This document shows, in pieces, positions 1-10,800 of a stretch of 64,000 nt of DNA. The notes below the pieces were generated by a model that did not search any database, was not told the origin of the DNA, and worked only from the letters and a program-made list of their open reading frames with translations. Origin of the DNA: Polydactylus sextarius (Eukaryota; Chordata; Actinopteri; Polynemidae); assembly GCA_016801845.1 (NCBI GenBank), contig CM028931.1, positions 15,266,305 to 15,330,304 of the forward strand. Direction: 5' to 3'. The position numbers were made by a program, and so were the translations under genes. Numbering within the stretch: position 1 is the first letter of the stretch; each line of letters starts with the position of its first letter.

Positions 1-2322
1 TTAACTCTGCCACCGAATGAGACTGGGAATGAAACCTCTTTCCTCCAAATATGGCCGCGTTTCCTTTTAAACTACAGGATATTAAGTCGATTTCCTGCAA
101 ACGTAAAGTGCATCGTCTCCACCGTCATCAGCTTGATGTGGAAGTGGTTAACACCTTGTCAGATTCAAAAATATCATCTCAGCTCCCTTCACTCATGCAC
201 GCTATATATTTTTATATCTCGCTGTAATTCCAGCGTTGCTTTTATCTCAATAAAACCAGTCGCAGATCTTGTTCCAACACTTTACTTTCTTTTATTTTTC
301 TCAATTGGATGTCTGGGGTTTCTAATGAGGTGATGTGTCATTATTGCGTCTTTAATTATCAAACAGAAAGATGCCAGCAGTGTGTAAAGCGAGAAAAAGA
401 AGAAGGAAAAAAAAAAAAAATCCTGTCGTAATCGATTTGAACTTTGAAAGTTCTCGCTAATCCCCCTCCAATTTGAGGCAGTTTGACAAAAGGAGACGTC
501 CTGCGAGATAACCGCCGCCATGTTGTGTCACCGTCACCGGCGCGTCGCTTCTGGTTGATAACGATCAGTACAAATACGCAGACAGGATGGACGAGTTGAC
601 GAGTTCTAGTTTTAGCGACGAGCGCTCGTAATCGCGGCTGAAGTGACGAATCTGCGGTTTGTGTTTATGTCGTAGAACAAATGTGGCTGAATTCACCTGA
701 AAGGAAAACACAACTTAATTTTAAGGACTGTGCACCGATCGAGGGTTAGCTTACGACCACGGATTTGACTCTTGATTGGTGTTTATTAAAAATGAAGGTC
801 AGCGTCCGTCAGTCTGTTCACGTCACGTTTTAGTGTCGACTCAGATCGATCGGTTCCTCGACAGTAGGAACTAAAAAAGTAGCTGGTACCAGGAACTAGC
901 ACCAAGTGGAAAACACTGAAAAAAGAGCTGAAAAAGGCCCAAGATCCTAAACGATCCTAGTGCAACTTCCTTCATGAGAATGAAACGATCAGATTTTCCC
1001 TCCGACTCAGTAACATCATGAATATTTAAATGAGCCGAGCGCCGATCGTGAACGAACGAAGTTCAACCTTCCATGTTTGAGTCAGAGGAGTCAGATGTTG
1101 AGGAGCAGCCAGTCGACCAGAGACTGAAATGAGTGTGTCAGAATGGTAAGTTTTGTCATTTAGCCTTTCTAGGAACTATATGTAACGTGAAGTTAACTGT
1201 AACATCCGGATCACTTCACCATAGATCAGACACTAGCAGGACTTTGTCTAATCTTTGTTATTATCGTCAGAAGAATATTTGAAGGTTTGAGGTTTGAGGA
1301 TGATCATAATGTGTGAACAGCCCTAATGACTCCATCAGAGGCCGTCGGGACCTGGTCTGAGACCGGGACTGGATCTGTCATGTTAGAAAACCGGAGGAGT
1401 CGGAAGAGACTGACAAAGAGCGACGGCCAATCAGAGGAGGGATGTGAGATAAATGCTGCTGCCGTCTCACTGATTCACTCACAACCACGTTTAAAAGTCT
1501 GACGTTTGAAGAGCTAGTGATGCTAAATGTTAGTGATGCTAAGAGTTGCTAATGAGATGCTAATGTTAAGTGTTACTAACATTAAATGTTAGCAATGCTA
1601 AGTGCTAGCAATGCTAAATATTAGTGATATCAAGAGTTAGCAGTGTTAAATGTTACCGACGCTAAACGTTAGCGACCTCAACTCTTATTTAAAAGTTTGA
1701 CATTTTAATCAGTTTCTACAAACTCCCCGCGTCTGATCCAGATGTTACCCGGTACCGGGGAGGTCTGCTGCTGGTTTCAGCTCCACCATGAAAACCAGCG
1801 TGTTGCCATGGTGACGTTTACACGCCGGTTTAGCGGTTTAGTAACAGTCTCCTCAACTGTAGCTGCTATAGGTAGTCACCAGTCAAAGACCTCAGGAAAA
1901 TCCACAACCATTGGTTGAATTAGTGTTAATAGTTGTGATTGTAACGTCATTAAATCCTGGAGGATCCGATCAACCAGTAACAAGATTGTTTTCATGTGTT
2001 TTCACATCTAAACGTCTCTACTTCCTGTTTCCTCCTCAACAATAAACGTCTGTAAATCACGGTGAGAAGCAGCGGCTACATCCTGTCTAGTTCACGTGAC
2101 CAGACGTAGAGTTTGGTGACGTCACGGTGTGATCGGGAGTCAATCACTGACAAGTCTTGTAGTGTGAACACTACAGGTCTCAGACCAGTTGTTGAGACTC
2201 CAGATTATGGAAACAAGTCAACGTAAACGCAGTTTTACAGTCTTTGACCCCTTTAAGTTCGTGTTGTGTTTATTGTGAAGCGTTTCTCTTCGTACTTGAC
2301 CGGGTTCGACCGTTGTTTTCAG
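1..2322 (+). other. Last intron of the srek1-like gene (partial)
   Basis: No coding exon is recognisable before the acceptor at 2321-2322. The stretch holds dispersed repeats: one at about 744-925, shared with 31.93-32.12 kb and, inverted, with 59.26-59.42 kb, and one at about 1393-2200, shared in inverted orientation with 42.17-43.04 kb. Short open frames at 133-521 show no family resemblance. Assignment as intron is inferred from the exon that follows. Confidence 0.6.
1393..2200 (+). mobile_element. Dispersed element, inverted partner of 42.17-43.04 kb
   Basis: See the partner for shared blocks. GGTCTGAGACC at about 1353 and GGTCTCAGACC at about 2177 may mark the ends. No coding capacity. 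Confidence 0.8.
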
Positions 2323-2493
2323 GTGGAAAGGGACTACGACAGGGAAGAAAAGGACGACTACGAAAGCGACAGAGAAGGTTCGGCGACGCCCAGCGAGGAC
2401 GCGGCGCCGTCGCCGCGCTTTCAGCACAACGGCAGCTACAAGACTCACAACGAGGAGGACGCCTCAACGGTGGGCTCAAACAACTCTAAGTGA
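2323..2493 (+). CDS. srek1: Last coding exon of a SREK1-like splicing regulator
   Basis: The exon starts after a pyrimidine-rich acceptor (CGTTGTTTTCAG) in phase 0 and reads 56 codons to a TGA at 2491-2493. The product is highly charged and low-complexity: an acidic/basic stretch (VERDYDREEKDDYESDRE), a Ser/Pro/Ala segment, then FQHNGSYKTHNEED and a Ser/Asn-rich end. The human SREK1 C-terminus, as I recall it, has the related IQHNGN...NEEN near its end. SREK1 is an RRM/RS-type nuclear protein that modulates splice-site choice; only its tail is here, and the RRM and RS exons would lie upstream of the window. The next plus-strand gene is mast4, which is also the human neighbour in the same orientation. 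That synteny carries much of the assignment. Another RS-type protein cannot be excluded on 56 residues. Confidence 0.72.
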   Translation: MERDYDREEKDDYESDREGSATPSEDAAPSPRFQHNGSYKTHNEEDASTVGSNNSK

Positions 2494-2945
2494 CTGTTGC
2501 ATCGTTATGGAAACGAACCCCGTTTCATCAGATCATCACATCAACACCCATCATGTACGTATACACAGCGAAACACCAGATAAACCACTTTCATCATCAT
2601 CACCGACTTTTTTTTTCCCTTTTGATAAAGTATGTTCATTGCAACATATACATCCTGTACTTGTTACATAACCCGAAGGGCATGTGAGCTCAGTATGACA
2701 GTATAACTCTCATCTTTCCTGTTCGTGCAAACTCAGAAAATATGCTGTAATTCGACGCATCAACAAAAAGCCGCTTCACGTAACCGTGTCCTCCGCCGCC
2801 TTTATGTCGACTCGAGCACTCGTTCTTGTTTCCATGTCGATGTTAAAGCTCTAGACGTCAGTAGCAGCTGTTTAGAAACGTGTCCCACTTTACCTACGTT
2901 CCTGATCCATGTCAGGTTTTTTAAAAAAAGAAAGAAAACAGTGAA

Positions 2946-3801
2946 TTAAAGTGACGCCAGAGTCTATTTCACCATGAATAAGAGTCAAACAGAGAGTTTA
3001 TTAAAAACATTGTTTTACAAAACTTATTAACGTCTTGTTTTCGTAACAACTGGTGATAAAGTGTGTTCCACATCAGCAGATTCATCATTTTTCTTGTTAT
3101 TTATGGACACATTGCCCTGTTGTTCAGGGAAAATGGTGAATCTGCTGATCTGGAACACCCTTTACCACCAGTTGTTATGAAAATAAGACGTTGGATAAGT
3201 CTTGTGAATTATCAGTCCTTCAGTTTATGTGTAGGGACCCTATTCATGCTACTGCTGAAGTGAAGTGATATTTTGAGCTTTATTAGTGGTTAAAAAATGA
3301 CAATTTAGATACATTTGGCTGGCTGCCCCATTTACTTTCATAAACTGAAGTACTGACAACTTAGTAAGTGAACTGAAAGTTTATTAAAAACAGTGTTTTA
3401 CAAGACTTACCCAACGTCTTGTTTTATAACAACTGGTGATAAAAAGTATAACACTTGATGACGATGGGAAAATGATGAATCTGCTGATGTGAAACACCCT
3501 TCACCACCAGTTGTTATGAAAACAAGTTATCAGTACTGCAGTTTATGTGTAGGGATCCTATTCATGCTACTGCTGAAGTGAAGTGATATTTTGAGCTTTA
3601 TTAGTGGTTAAAAAATGACAATTTAGATACGTTTGGCTGGCTGCCCCATTTACTTTCATTGTTAACTATTTGCTTGTGAAAACAAAAGACGGTCAAACTC
3701 GATATTACTTCAACCAACGTAAAATATCTGTTGAGGAGGAGTTTGACTCGTATTCATGGTGAAATAGACTCTGGGTTCATGTTGATCCACCGTCACTTTA
3801 A
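2946..3801. mobile_element. Foldback element family A, complete copy
   Basis: It begins TTAAAGTGACG and ends CGTCACTTTAA, a perfect 11-bp terminal inverted repeat. The outer arms continue with AGTCTATTTCACCATGAAT and its complement. Inside are further inverted repeats, such as CAGCAGATTCATCATTTT against AAAATGATGAATCTGCTG, so the element is a set of nested palindromes. There is no coding capacity, so it would be non-autonomous. No clear target-site duplication is visible. Confidence 0.8.
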
Positions 3802-5210
3802 GTATCAATTGTATTAAACAATAAGATCAAAACATTTCTCTCCATTTTTCCATCTTGACCGCAAACTTTAACAGTCCAAACCAGCCTTCAAAACCTCTAG
3901 CGCTGTCTTAATAAAGTGGTTTTAAAGTAAATAATCAGTTTGACTTAATATATGTTACAAAAGCGAAACAAAATGGAGATGTTTGCTGCCACGTGAGGTT
4001 AAACTACCTAGAAAATCAGTGGAAATGTAACTCGGTGACTCAGTGGTGTCGAAAAGGAAAAAAAAAAAAAAAAAAAAAAGCTTAGGCAGGCAGCTAGGGA
4101 GAGCTACCGTTAGCGTCACGTTTTCTAATTTGCACATTTCCTCGGGAGGCAGCGTTTTAAAATCTTCTCTGTGACTGAAAAATATGGACGTTTATCTTTT
4201 AACTCAGCCTAGAAAAGAACCACTTTGTCAAAACAAGTTCCTTCCTAATTCTATTTTTTTTAACTATGACACGCATCTCGAGAGGTGAAAAAATAAATTT
4301 CCTTCTCGTGTGGTTGAAACGGCGACTTCCCCATATTTCTGTTTGCCCTTTTTTTCACTGAACAGAATAACAGAAAAATGTCTGTTGATGCTGAAACGCT
4401 CATTTGCCCTTTGTGTGTTATCGGAAAGGAAAATCAAAAAAAAAAAATTTTTTTTTAAATTGTCTATCATCATTTTACGCCATGTTGGGAAACTTTGTTG
4501 TCCTGCAAAACGTACGTTGTTATTATTATTATTATTATTATTTTTTTAAATGACTTGAAGTGCTGTAATTATATTGCAGAATATATTGTTTTTACGTGCA
4601 CCTGTCTCTTTAAGAATATTACTGTCAAACAACTAAAAAAAAACCTATTAATTATTTTTATTTTATTTTGAAATTTGGTCACGAATCTAAATTACTTCCT
4701 TGTCGATGCAACAAAAACACTACATCGCCTTTGTTTTCTTGTAGAAGAAAGAAGAAGGAAAAAAAAAAACATATTTAATGTTTTTATAGAGCCAATACAA
4801 AAAGGACTACACTGTAAAAAAAAAAAATGTAAAAAAATAATGGGGTCATATTTCCGGAAAGAAGAAAAAAAAAACAAAAGTTACAGACGCTTCGAACGGC
4901 TGAAATCGATCCGACGTTCTGTTTCTTCGCAAGCACAGAAAAGTCAAACAAACGGGAAAAAAACAAAACAAAACAAAAAAAGTGCCTAGACATAGATTGT
5001 ACAGAATAAATCAAATAACATATGGAGACTTATCGACAGATGCAAGATGAATTTATTGCTGAAAGTGAGATGTTATATTAAATATTAAAGCTTTCTTTAA
5101 TAATTCATTGCAGAATTGGCTTTATTTTAAAAAAAAACAAAACAAAAACATTTATTTTTATTTTTTTTTTTGGTGTTTACAAAGCTGGTGTCGAGTAACG
5201 TGTTGGAGAG

Positions 5211-5211
<1 letters not shown>

Positions 5212-5242
<31 letters not shown>
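5212..5242. repeat. (AT)n microsatellite
   Basis: About 15 uninterrupted AT dinucleotides. Confidence 0.95.
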
Positions 5243-5243
<1 letters not shown>

Positions 5244-5560
5244 GTATCTATTCCACTTCTTTATCGCCTTTACAAAACTGATTTCACTGTATTTTTTTTC
5301 TACACAGACGAGGCTTTAGCTTGTTTGAAACAACAAGAAAAAAAAAAAAAAGCATTTCTAAACACAAACTGACAGTATGCGGGAAAATTTTATTTTTTTA
5401 TATCCGTGTATCCACTATATAAAGTTATACAGTACACTGTAAGAAGGTTGTTTCATGAGTTTTTGGGGAGTTAGAGGGTTGGGAGGGGGGAGGGGGGGCA
5501 GGACTGGGCACTTGATGTAAAAGATTTATTGGTACCACTGTTTGACAAACAGTTTGGAAG

Positions 5561-5585
5561 TGTGTGTGTGTGTGTGTGTGTGTGT
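5561..5585. repeat. (TG)n microsatellite
   Basis: About 12 TG dinucleotides followed by a T run, just upstream of the candidate polyadenylation signal at 5641. Confidence 0.95.
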
Positions 5586-5727
5586 TTTTTTGGGTTTGAA
5601 TCCAAGAAAAATATCTGATCGGTTTCCAAAAACAACGCTCAATAAAGAGACTTTTCATCCAGATGCTGCGTCTTTACTCCTTTTATTTAACTTGTTACTG
5701 GTCGTAGAGAATCTGATTTCTTGATTA

Positions 5728-6260
5728 AGATATTTTACGTTGGTTGAAGTAATATCGAATTTGACTGGCCAAATAGTTAACAATGAAAGTAAATGGGGCA
5801 GCCAGCCAAACGTATCTAAACTGTCATTTTTTAACCACTAATAAAGCTCAAAATATCACTTCACTTCAGCAGTAGCATGAATAGGATCCCTACACATAAA
5901 CTGAAGTACTGATAACTTAGTAAGTGAACTGAGAGTTTATTAAACAAATGATGGATCTGCTGATCTGGAATAACATCTTGTTATGAAAACAAGACGTTGG
6001 GTAAGTCTTGCAAAACAGTGTTTTTAATAAACTCTCAGTTCACTTACTAAGTTATCAGTCCTTCAGTTTATGTGTAGGGACCCTATTCATGCTACTGCTG
6101 AAGTGAAGTGATATTTTGAGCTTTATTAGTGGTTAAAAAATGACAATTTAGATACGTTTGGCTGACTGCCCCATTTACTTTCATTGTTAACTATTTGGTT
6201 GTGGAAAAAAAAAGACGGTCAAAGTCGATATTACTTCAACCAACGTAACATATCTGTTGA
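5728..6260. mobile_element. Foldback element family A, two-armed copy lacking the outer ends
   Basis: The left arm (GATATTTTACGTTGGTTGAA...) and the right arm (...TTCAACCAACGTAACATATC) are inverted copies. Each carries the GTTAACAATGAAAGTAAATG and CCACTAATAAAGCTC words found in all family members. The outermost TTAAAGTGACAGTCC ends seen elsewhere are missing. Confidence 0.8.
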
Positions 6261-6284
6261 TCTCTATTTGTGGTGTTCAAATTA

Positions 6285-6660
6285 AGTTCAGACTCATTCA
6301 TCATCTATGAAGATTGTTGTAGCTCCATGTTTTAAAGTGCTGGATAAACTTCATCATATTCTTCTGTTTTTATTAACATGTACTTGTACTTTTACTTTCT
6401 ACACTTAACTACATTTACTTATAGATTACTGTCATACTGAAGTACAGTAAATACTAGATACTTTAAGACTTTTACTGGAGAATCATTCTAGTGACGACTT
6501 GAACTTTGAACTGTACTTCTACTCTAGTGTCTGTACTTCTACTCTAGTGTCTGTACTTCTACTCTAGTGTCTGTACTTTTACTCTAGTGTCTGTACTTCT
6601 ACTCTAGTGTCTGTACTTCTACTCTAGTGTCTCTACTTCTACTCTAGTGTGACTTTCAGA
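6285..6660. repeat. Dispersed repeat with 20-bp minisatellite
   Basis: The 6285-6515 segment recurs in inverted orientation at about 34.89-35.11 kb (for example CTTTAAGACTTTTACTGGAG). It is joined to an array of TACTTCTACTCTAGTGTCTG units at 6511-6652, the complement of the unit at 34.6-34.9 and 36.0-38.1 kb. The array is therefore an internal part of a dispersed element. Confidence 0.8.
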
Positions 6661-6695
6661 TAGTTCATACAATCAAAACTATGTTTGATGGTTGA

Positions 6696-6860
6696 TGAAG
6701 TGATGTTTTGAGCTTTATTAGTGGTTAAAAAATGACAATTTAGATACGTTTGGCTGGCTGCCCCATTTACTTTCATTGTTAACTATTTGGTTGTGAAAAA
6801 AAAGACGGTCAAACTCGATATTACTTCAACCAACGTGAAATATCTGTTGAGGAGTTTGAC
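6696..6860. repeat. Foldback family A, single arm
   Basis: One arm only, from TTTTGAGCTTTATTAGTGG through CCCCATTTACTTTCATTG to ATATCTGTTGAGGAG. It directly follows the minisatellite-bearing repeat. Confidence 0.75.
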
Positions 6861-7183
6861 TTGGGTTCTGGGTTCTTCCTGGACTTGTTGGTAGAGGTTT
6901 ACATGGTGTCAGTTCTAGTTTCTGATTAAATGCGTCTATATTTGGTTGTTGAATTACGTGACGATAAAAAGGAATTTTAATATCTTTGGCGATCGCTGTT
7001 TGTAGTAACAACGTTCACAACCAAGTCGACAGACAGATCAACTTCTGTAAAATGTAGACGGTTGTCGTGTCGTGACTCAGCTGTTCAACAAACGCAGACG
7101 TTACAACCTAAACCAACCCGTCGACCAGCTTTGTTGTGACGATGTCGTGTGTAGAGTCAAATAACTGCACTGTGAAGTAAATT

Positions 7184-7189
7184 TTTATT
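7184..7189 (-). terminator. Candidate polyadenylation signal of the cytokine receptor gene
   Basis: AATAAA on the minus strand (context CTCAATAAAAATTT), about 215 bases after the receptor stop codon. Choice of this site is inference. Confidence 0.5.
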
Positions 7190-7404
7190 GAGTAATTCAG
7201 TTTGATTTGTGTGTTTTCTACTGTACAGGTGGAAATTTGTGCACAGAAGTAGTAGTGGAGATACATGAGTATGAATAGTCTTGAGGTAGAAGAAGATACT
7301 AGACTACTGTCTGTATGATATACAGAAAACAAGATGGCAGCCCCTCAGAGATCCTGCGTTCCTCGCTCTGTAGCCCAACGCCAAAGTGGTTTTTCCCAAA
7401 TAAA

Positions 7405-7875
7405 TCAGGAGATCGAAATCTCCTCGTCGCCCAGAACGGGACTTGTGCTAAATTGTCTCACGTAGTCGAATCTCGACTTAACCACGGTCATGTTGTCCAC
7501 CGGGTCGCTGTCCGAGTCCTGAGCGACGTCTTTGTTCTCCAAAACACACTGAGGCATCATCTGCTGAAACATCGCCATCGTCGTGTATTCGCTTGGAATC
7601 GCGGAGGGAAAACTCTGGAAGTTCGTCTGCCTCGTATCCGTTAACGTTCCCGCGTTATCGTCGCCGCCGTCGCCGCCTCCGATCGCGTCTTCCGCGTCCG
7701 TTTGGAACCAGTTGCAAATAATTTCCGAAGAGTCGGCTTCGTCCTCCGCGAAGTGGAGAAGCGGCGTCACCGACGGCAACGTGAAAGGAAGAACCGTGGG
7801 TTCTTTCTCGACGATCTGGAGACTGTTTGTGTCCCATTCCTCAACCCTCAGAGCGCTGATGGACTCTAGGAGCTC
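7405..7875 (-). CDS. Receptor exon 15: cytoplasmic tail and stop
   Basis: Opens after CGCTGCCCAG in phase 0 and reads 156 codons to TGA (7407-7405). It contains LRVEEWDTNSL, a plausible Box 2-like acidic/hydrophobic patch, a Gly/Asp-rich linker, SEYTTM and DYVRQF. The YVRQ is a YxxQ motif, the known STAT3 SH2 docking form in gp130-family receptors. Box 2 is inference. Confidence 0.9.
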   Translation of the reverse strand, partial: ELLESISALRVEEWDTNSLQIVEKEPTVLPFTLPSVTPLLHFAEDEADSSEIICNWFQTDAEDAIGGGDGGDDNAGTLTDTRQTNFQSFPSAIPSEYTTMAMFQQMMPQCVLENKDVAQDSDSDPVDNMTVVKSRFDYVRQFSTSPVLGDEEISIS

Positions 7876-10800
7876 CTGGGCAGCGGAGGAGTGTGAAAAC
7901 ACAAGTTTGGTGGTTGTCAGGGTGGAGTTTTGTTTGGATTTTGAAATGTTAGTCTCCTGCTTCCCTAGAAACTCACCATTTCAAAGACTCCCTCTATCTT
8001 CAGCATTGCATCACTCATTCCAGGGTTGGGGATGCTGGGCCAGAGAACCGCTTTCGCTCTAAATAAAGTCGACAGTAGGTAGAGTTGAGTAGATGTATGT
8101 CTGATCTTGTTGAGGAGACAGTTAAAGCGTCGTACCTTTTTATCAATAGAGATCCAAATAAAAGAAGAGCGACAACAACGGCAAAAATAACAAGGACGCT
8201 GCTTAGACCGAGACCAAAATATCCTGCAGAGAGAAAAGAATTAGAATCAGAACCAAATATAAACGTCCGGAATCGTATTTTTGTCAGAAGTTAAAAAGTC
8301 GTCGTCTTGACGTAACCTTGTCGGTTTGTTTTAAAGGGGCACGTTTTGCTTCGTACTCCAGGTCCGGCTTTGGTGAAACCTGATATCTGGACTTGATACG
8401 CTGTGTTTGTTTTGAGATTCTCCAGTTTGTAGGTGTTAAACTCAGCCCCCACTGTAACATCTGCAACATGAGCAGAGTCAGAGTTTCAAGAGTTGGCGAA
8501 ACAGTTAGTTAGTTAGTTAGTTCGCTGACGAGCTCAATAAACAGCAGGTGTAGGTTGGTTTTTTTCGGGTGATGACCAGTAGTAGGACGGCGTCGTCTTT
8601 AACGTAGCGGTACGTAACGTTAAAGACGTCTCCACGACGACCGGACGATGACAAACAAAGATGGCGTCTACAGACTCGTTTGTGTCCGTCAAGTCGGCGA
8701 CGGATTAAAAACTGACAAGATGTTCGTTTATATTAATCTAGAGTTTATCATTAATAAAGAGTCCTGGTATCACATGAATGGAAAACGTTAGCAAAGCGTC
8801 GACTAAGCTAATGCTAACATTAACGAACTTTATTGACTAGCAGTTAGTTAGCGATAAGTTAAACATATTGATTAGTTTATTAATTGAATCGCTAACTTTT
8901 TTATGTCAACTGCATCCTTGTCCTGGTGCATCCTGGGAAATTTCTCATCCCTCCTTCTTCGTTTGAAGACTCGTCTATGTCCATCGAGTTTGCGACGGAT
9001 TAAAGGAAGGACTGATCACGACAAAACAATTGAGTTCTTGTCGACTTAATCTTTCAATAACACCGTGAGAAAACCCTTTCAAATTTGACAGAGGTGTAGA
9101 TGTAATCATACGTAAACAGACAAGAATTTGGTGGCCAAAGGTGGAGGCAAACAACCTCAAAGTAGTGATTATAGATTCATTAACGCGACGCTGTTCTGCA
9201 TCGTGAAATTAGAGATTCGATGTTGTTGTTTTGGACTATAAAGGTCGTTCAGATCGTCGACACCCGAGCTTCTAACGCTAACATCTCTGACCACATTGTT
9301 CACAAACCCAAACCCCTAAAGACCAAGACAAGAGCACAGATGTTATTTAAAGCATGTGGGTGTGACTTACTTCTTTCCACACTCGTCCCTCTGTATTCAC
9401 TGAAGTAGATAATGTAACCGAGTAGGAAACCTCTCATGTCTTCTTCTGGAATAGACTCCCACTGTAGTATAACCGAGGTCAGCGTCACGTTGTAGTAGCT
9501 GATGTTGGGAGCGCTGACGGGAGCTTTGTAGCAAAAAAAAAAACCAAAACAATATCAGGAAGTCAGACTGTTACGTTAGAGATGAGAATCAGAAGAAACG
9601 TGCTGCGCTGAACTTGTTGATCTTTATCTTTTGCTTGCTGAGAATCAAAGGCTTGTTTCATACTGAAATATGTTAATGAGCACTCGAACTAGTAAAAGAT
9701 TTTGTCGATTTCTTTGTAAGGTCACTTACATCCTTCGATGAAGTAGAACTGCGTCGTGCCGTAGGTGCTCTCGCTGTTGTTGACGTACTTCATGTTGCAC
9801 GTTTCCTTATTCGGTCGCGTGTGTAGAGTGATGGTGTATCTCTTGAAAGGCTCTAAAGGTTCTGGTCGTTTCAAACAAACCAAATTAGATCAACTGGACG
9901 TTAGACGCAACATCGCAAGCCAAACATCCTCCTGAAATTTTGTTAAAATTGGGCCAAATTTGAGTAGTAATGATCTTTCTCTCTGGGAGGCGACAACAAA
10001 AACACGATCTTAGTCGTGGCTACTTCTTGAGAACATTTAAGACCAATTACCCCTTTAACCTCTACCCGTCGTCTCTAGAAAGAAAGTGTTGAGGTGAAAA
10101 CGTTCCTCTACTTCACCGTTACGCGTCATCAGAAGTCGTCGCTGGTCGCTACGTTAAAGACGACGCCGCGAGTCTCCGTGACGACCGGACGACGACAAAC
10201 AAACAAACAAAGATGGCGTCTACAGACTCGTTTGCGTCCGTCAATTCGAGACGGATTAAAAACTGACGAGATGTTCGTTTACATTAATCTAGAGTTTATC
10301 AGCTAACGCTAACGCTAACAGAAGTTATTGATTAGCGGTTAGTTAGCGATAAGTTAGCGTAATAAGTTAATTGTGTCGATTAGTTTATTAATTAAATCGC
10401 TAACTTTTTTGACAACTGCATCCTTGTCCTGGTGCATGATGGGAAATTTCTCATCCCTCCTTCTTGGTTTGAAGTAGCTGGTCCTGGACCAGCTTCGTTT
10501 GGAGGGTCGTGACCCCTCAGATCGACAGATCGACCTTCTACTGACGTGAACACGTGGAAAAGAGCGGAGCTAAGACGTAGAAACGCGATTGGCCCAAAGA
10601 TGTTAATTAATATCCACCCACCTGGTAAAGGGGTTAAGGTTCTTGAATTCTTCATCCCCTGATAAAATGACAGATGCGCTGATTTATGCCCGTTTTTATT
10701 CCACTCCACAGAATAGCAGACGTAGTTTTTGATGAGATCGTCTCCCCAGTAGATGGTAAAAGATGTCTTGCTGTGGACTGTGATGTTCAGTTTTCCATCC

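Larger units (their letters stand above)
2494..5690 (+). other. Probable long 3' UTR and downstream flank of the srek1-like gene
   Basis: No coding signal follows the stop. The stretch has poly-A runs, AT-rich segments, an (AT)n at 5212-5242, a (TG)n at 5561-5585 and one complete foldback element (2946-3801). A candidate polyadenylation signal AATAAA sits at 5641-5646 within CTCAATAAAGAGAC; another lies at about 5005-5010. If the distal one is used, the foldback element is transcribed inside the 3' UTR. The UTR extent is inference. Confidence 0.4.

Noticed and set aside
4675..4989. Plus-strand open frame of 104 codons rich in Lys
   Set aside because: Made of translated poly-A runs in an AT-rich UTR-like region; no start context, no family pattern, and an overlapping frame on the other strand.
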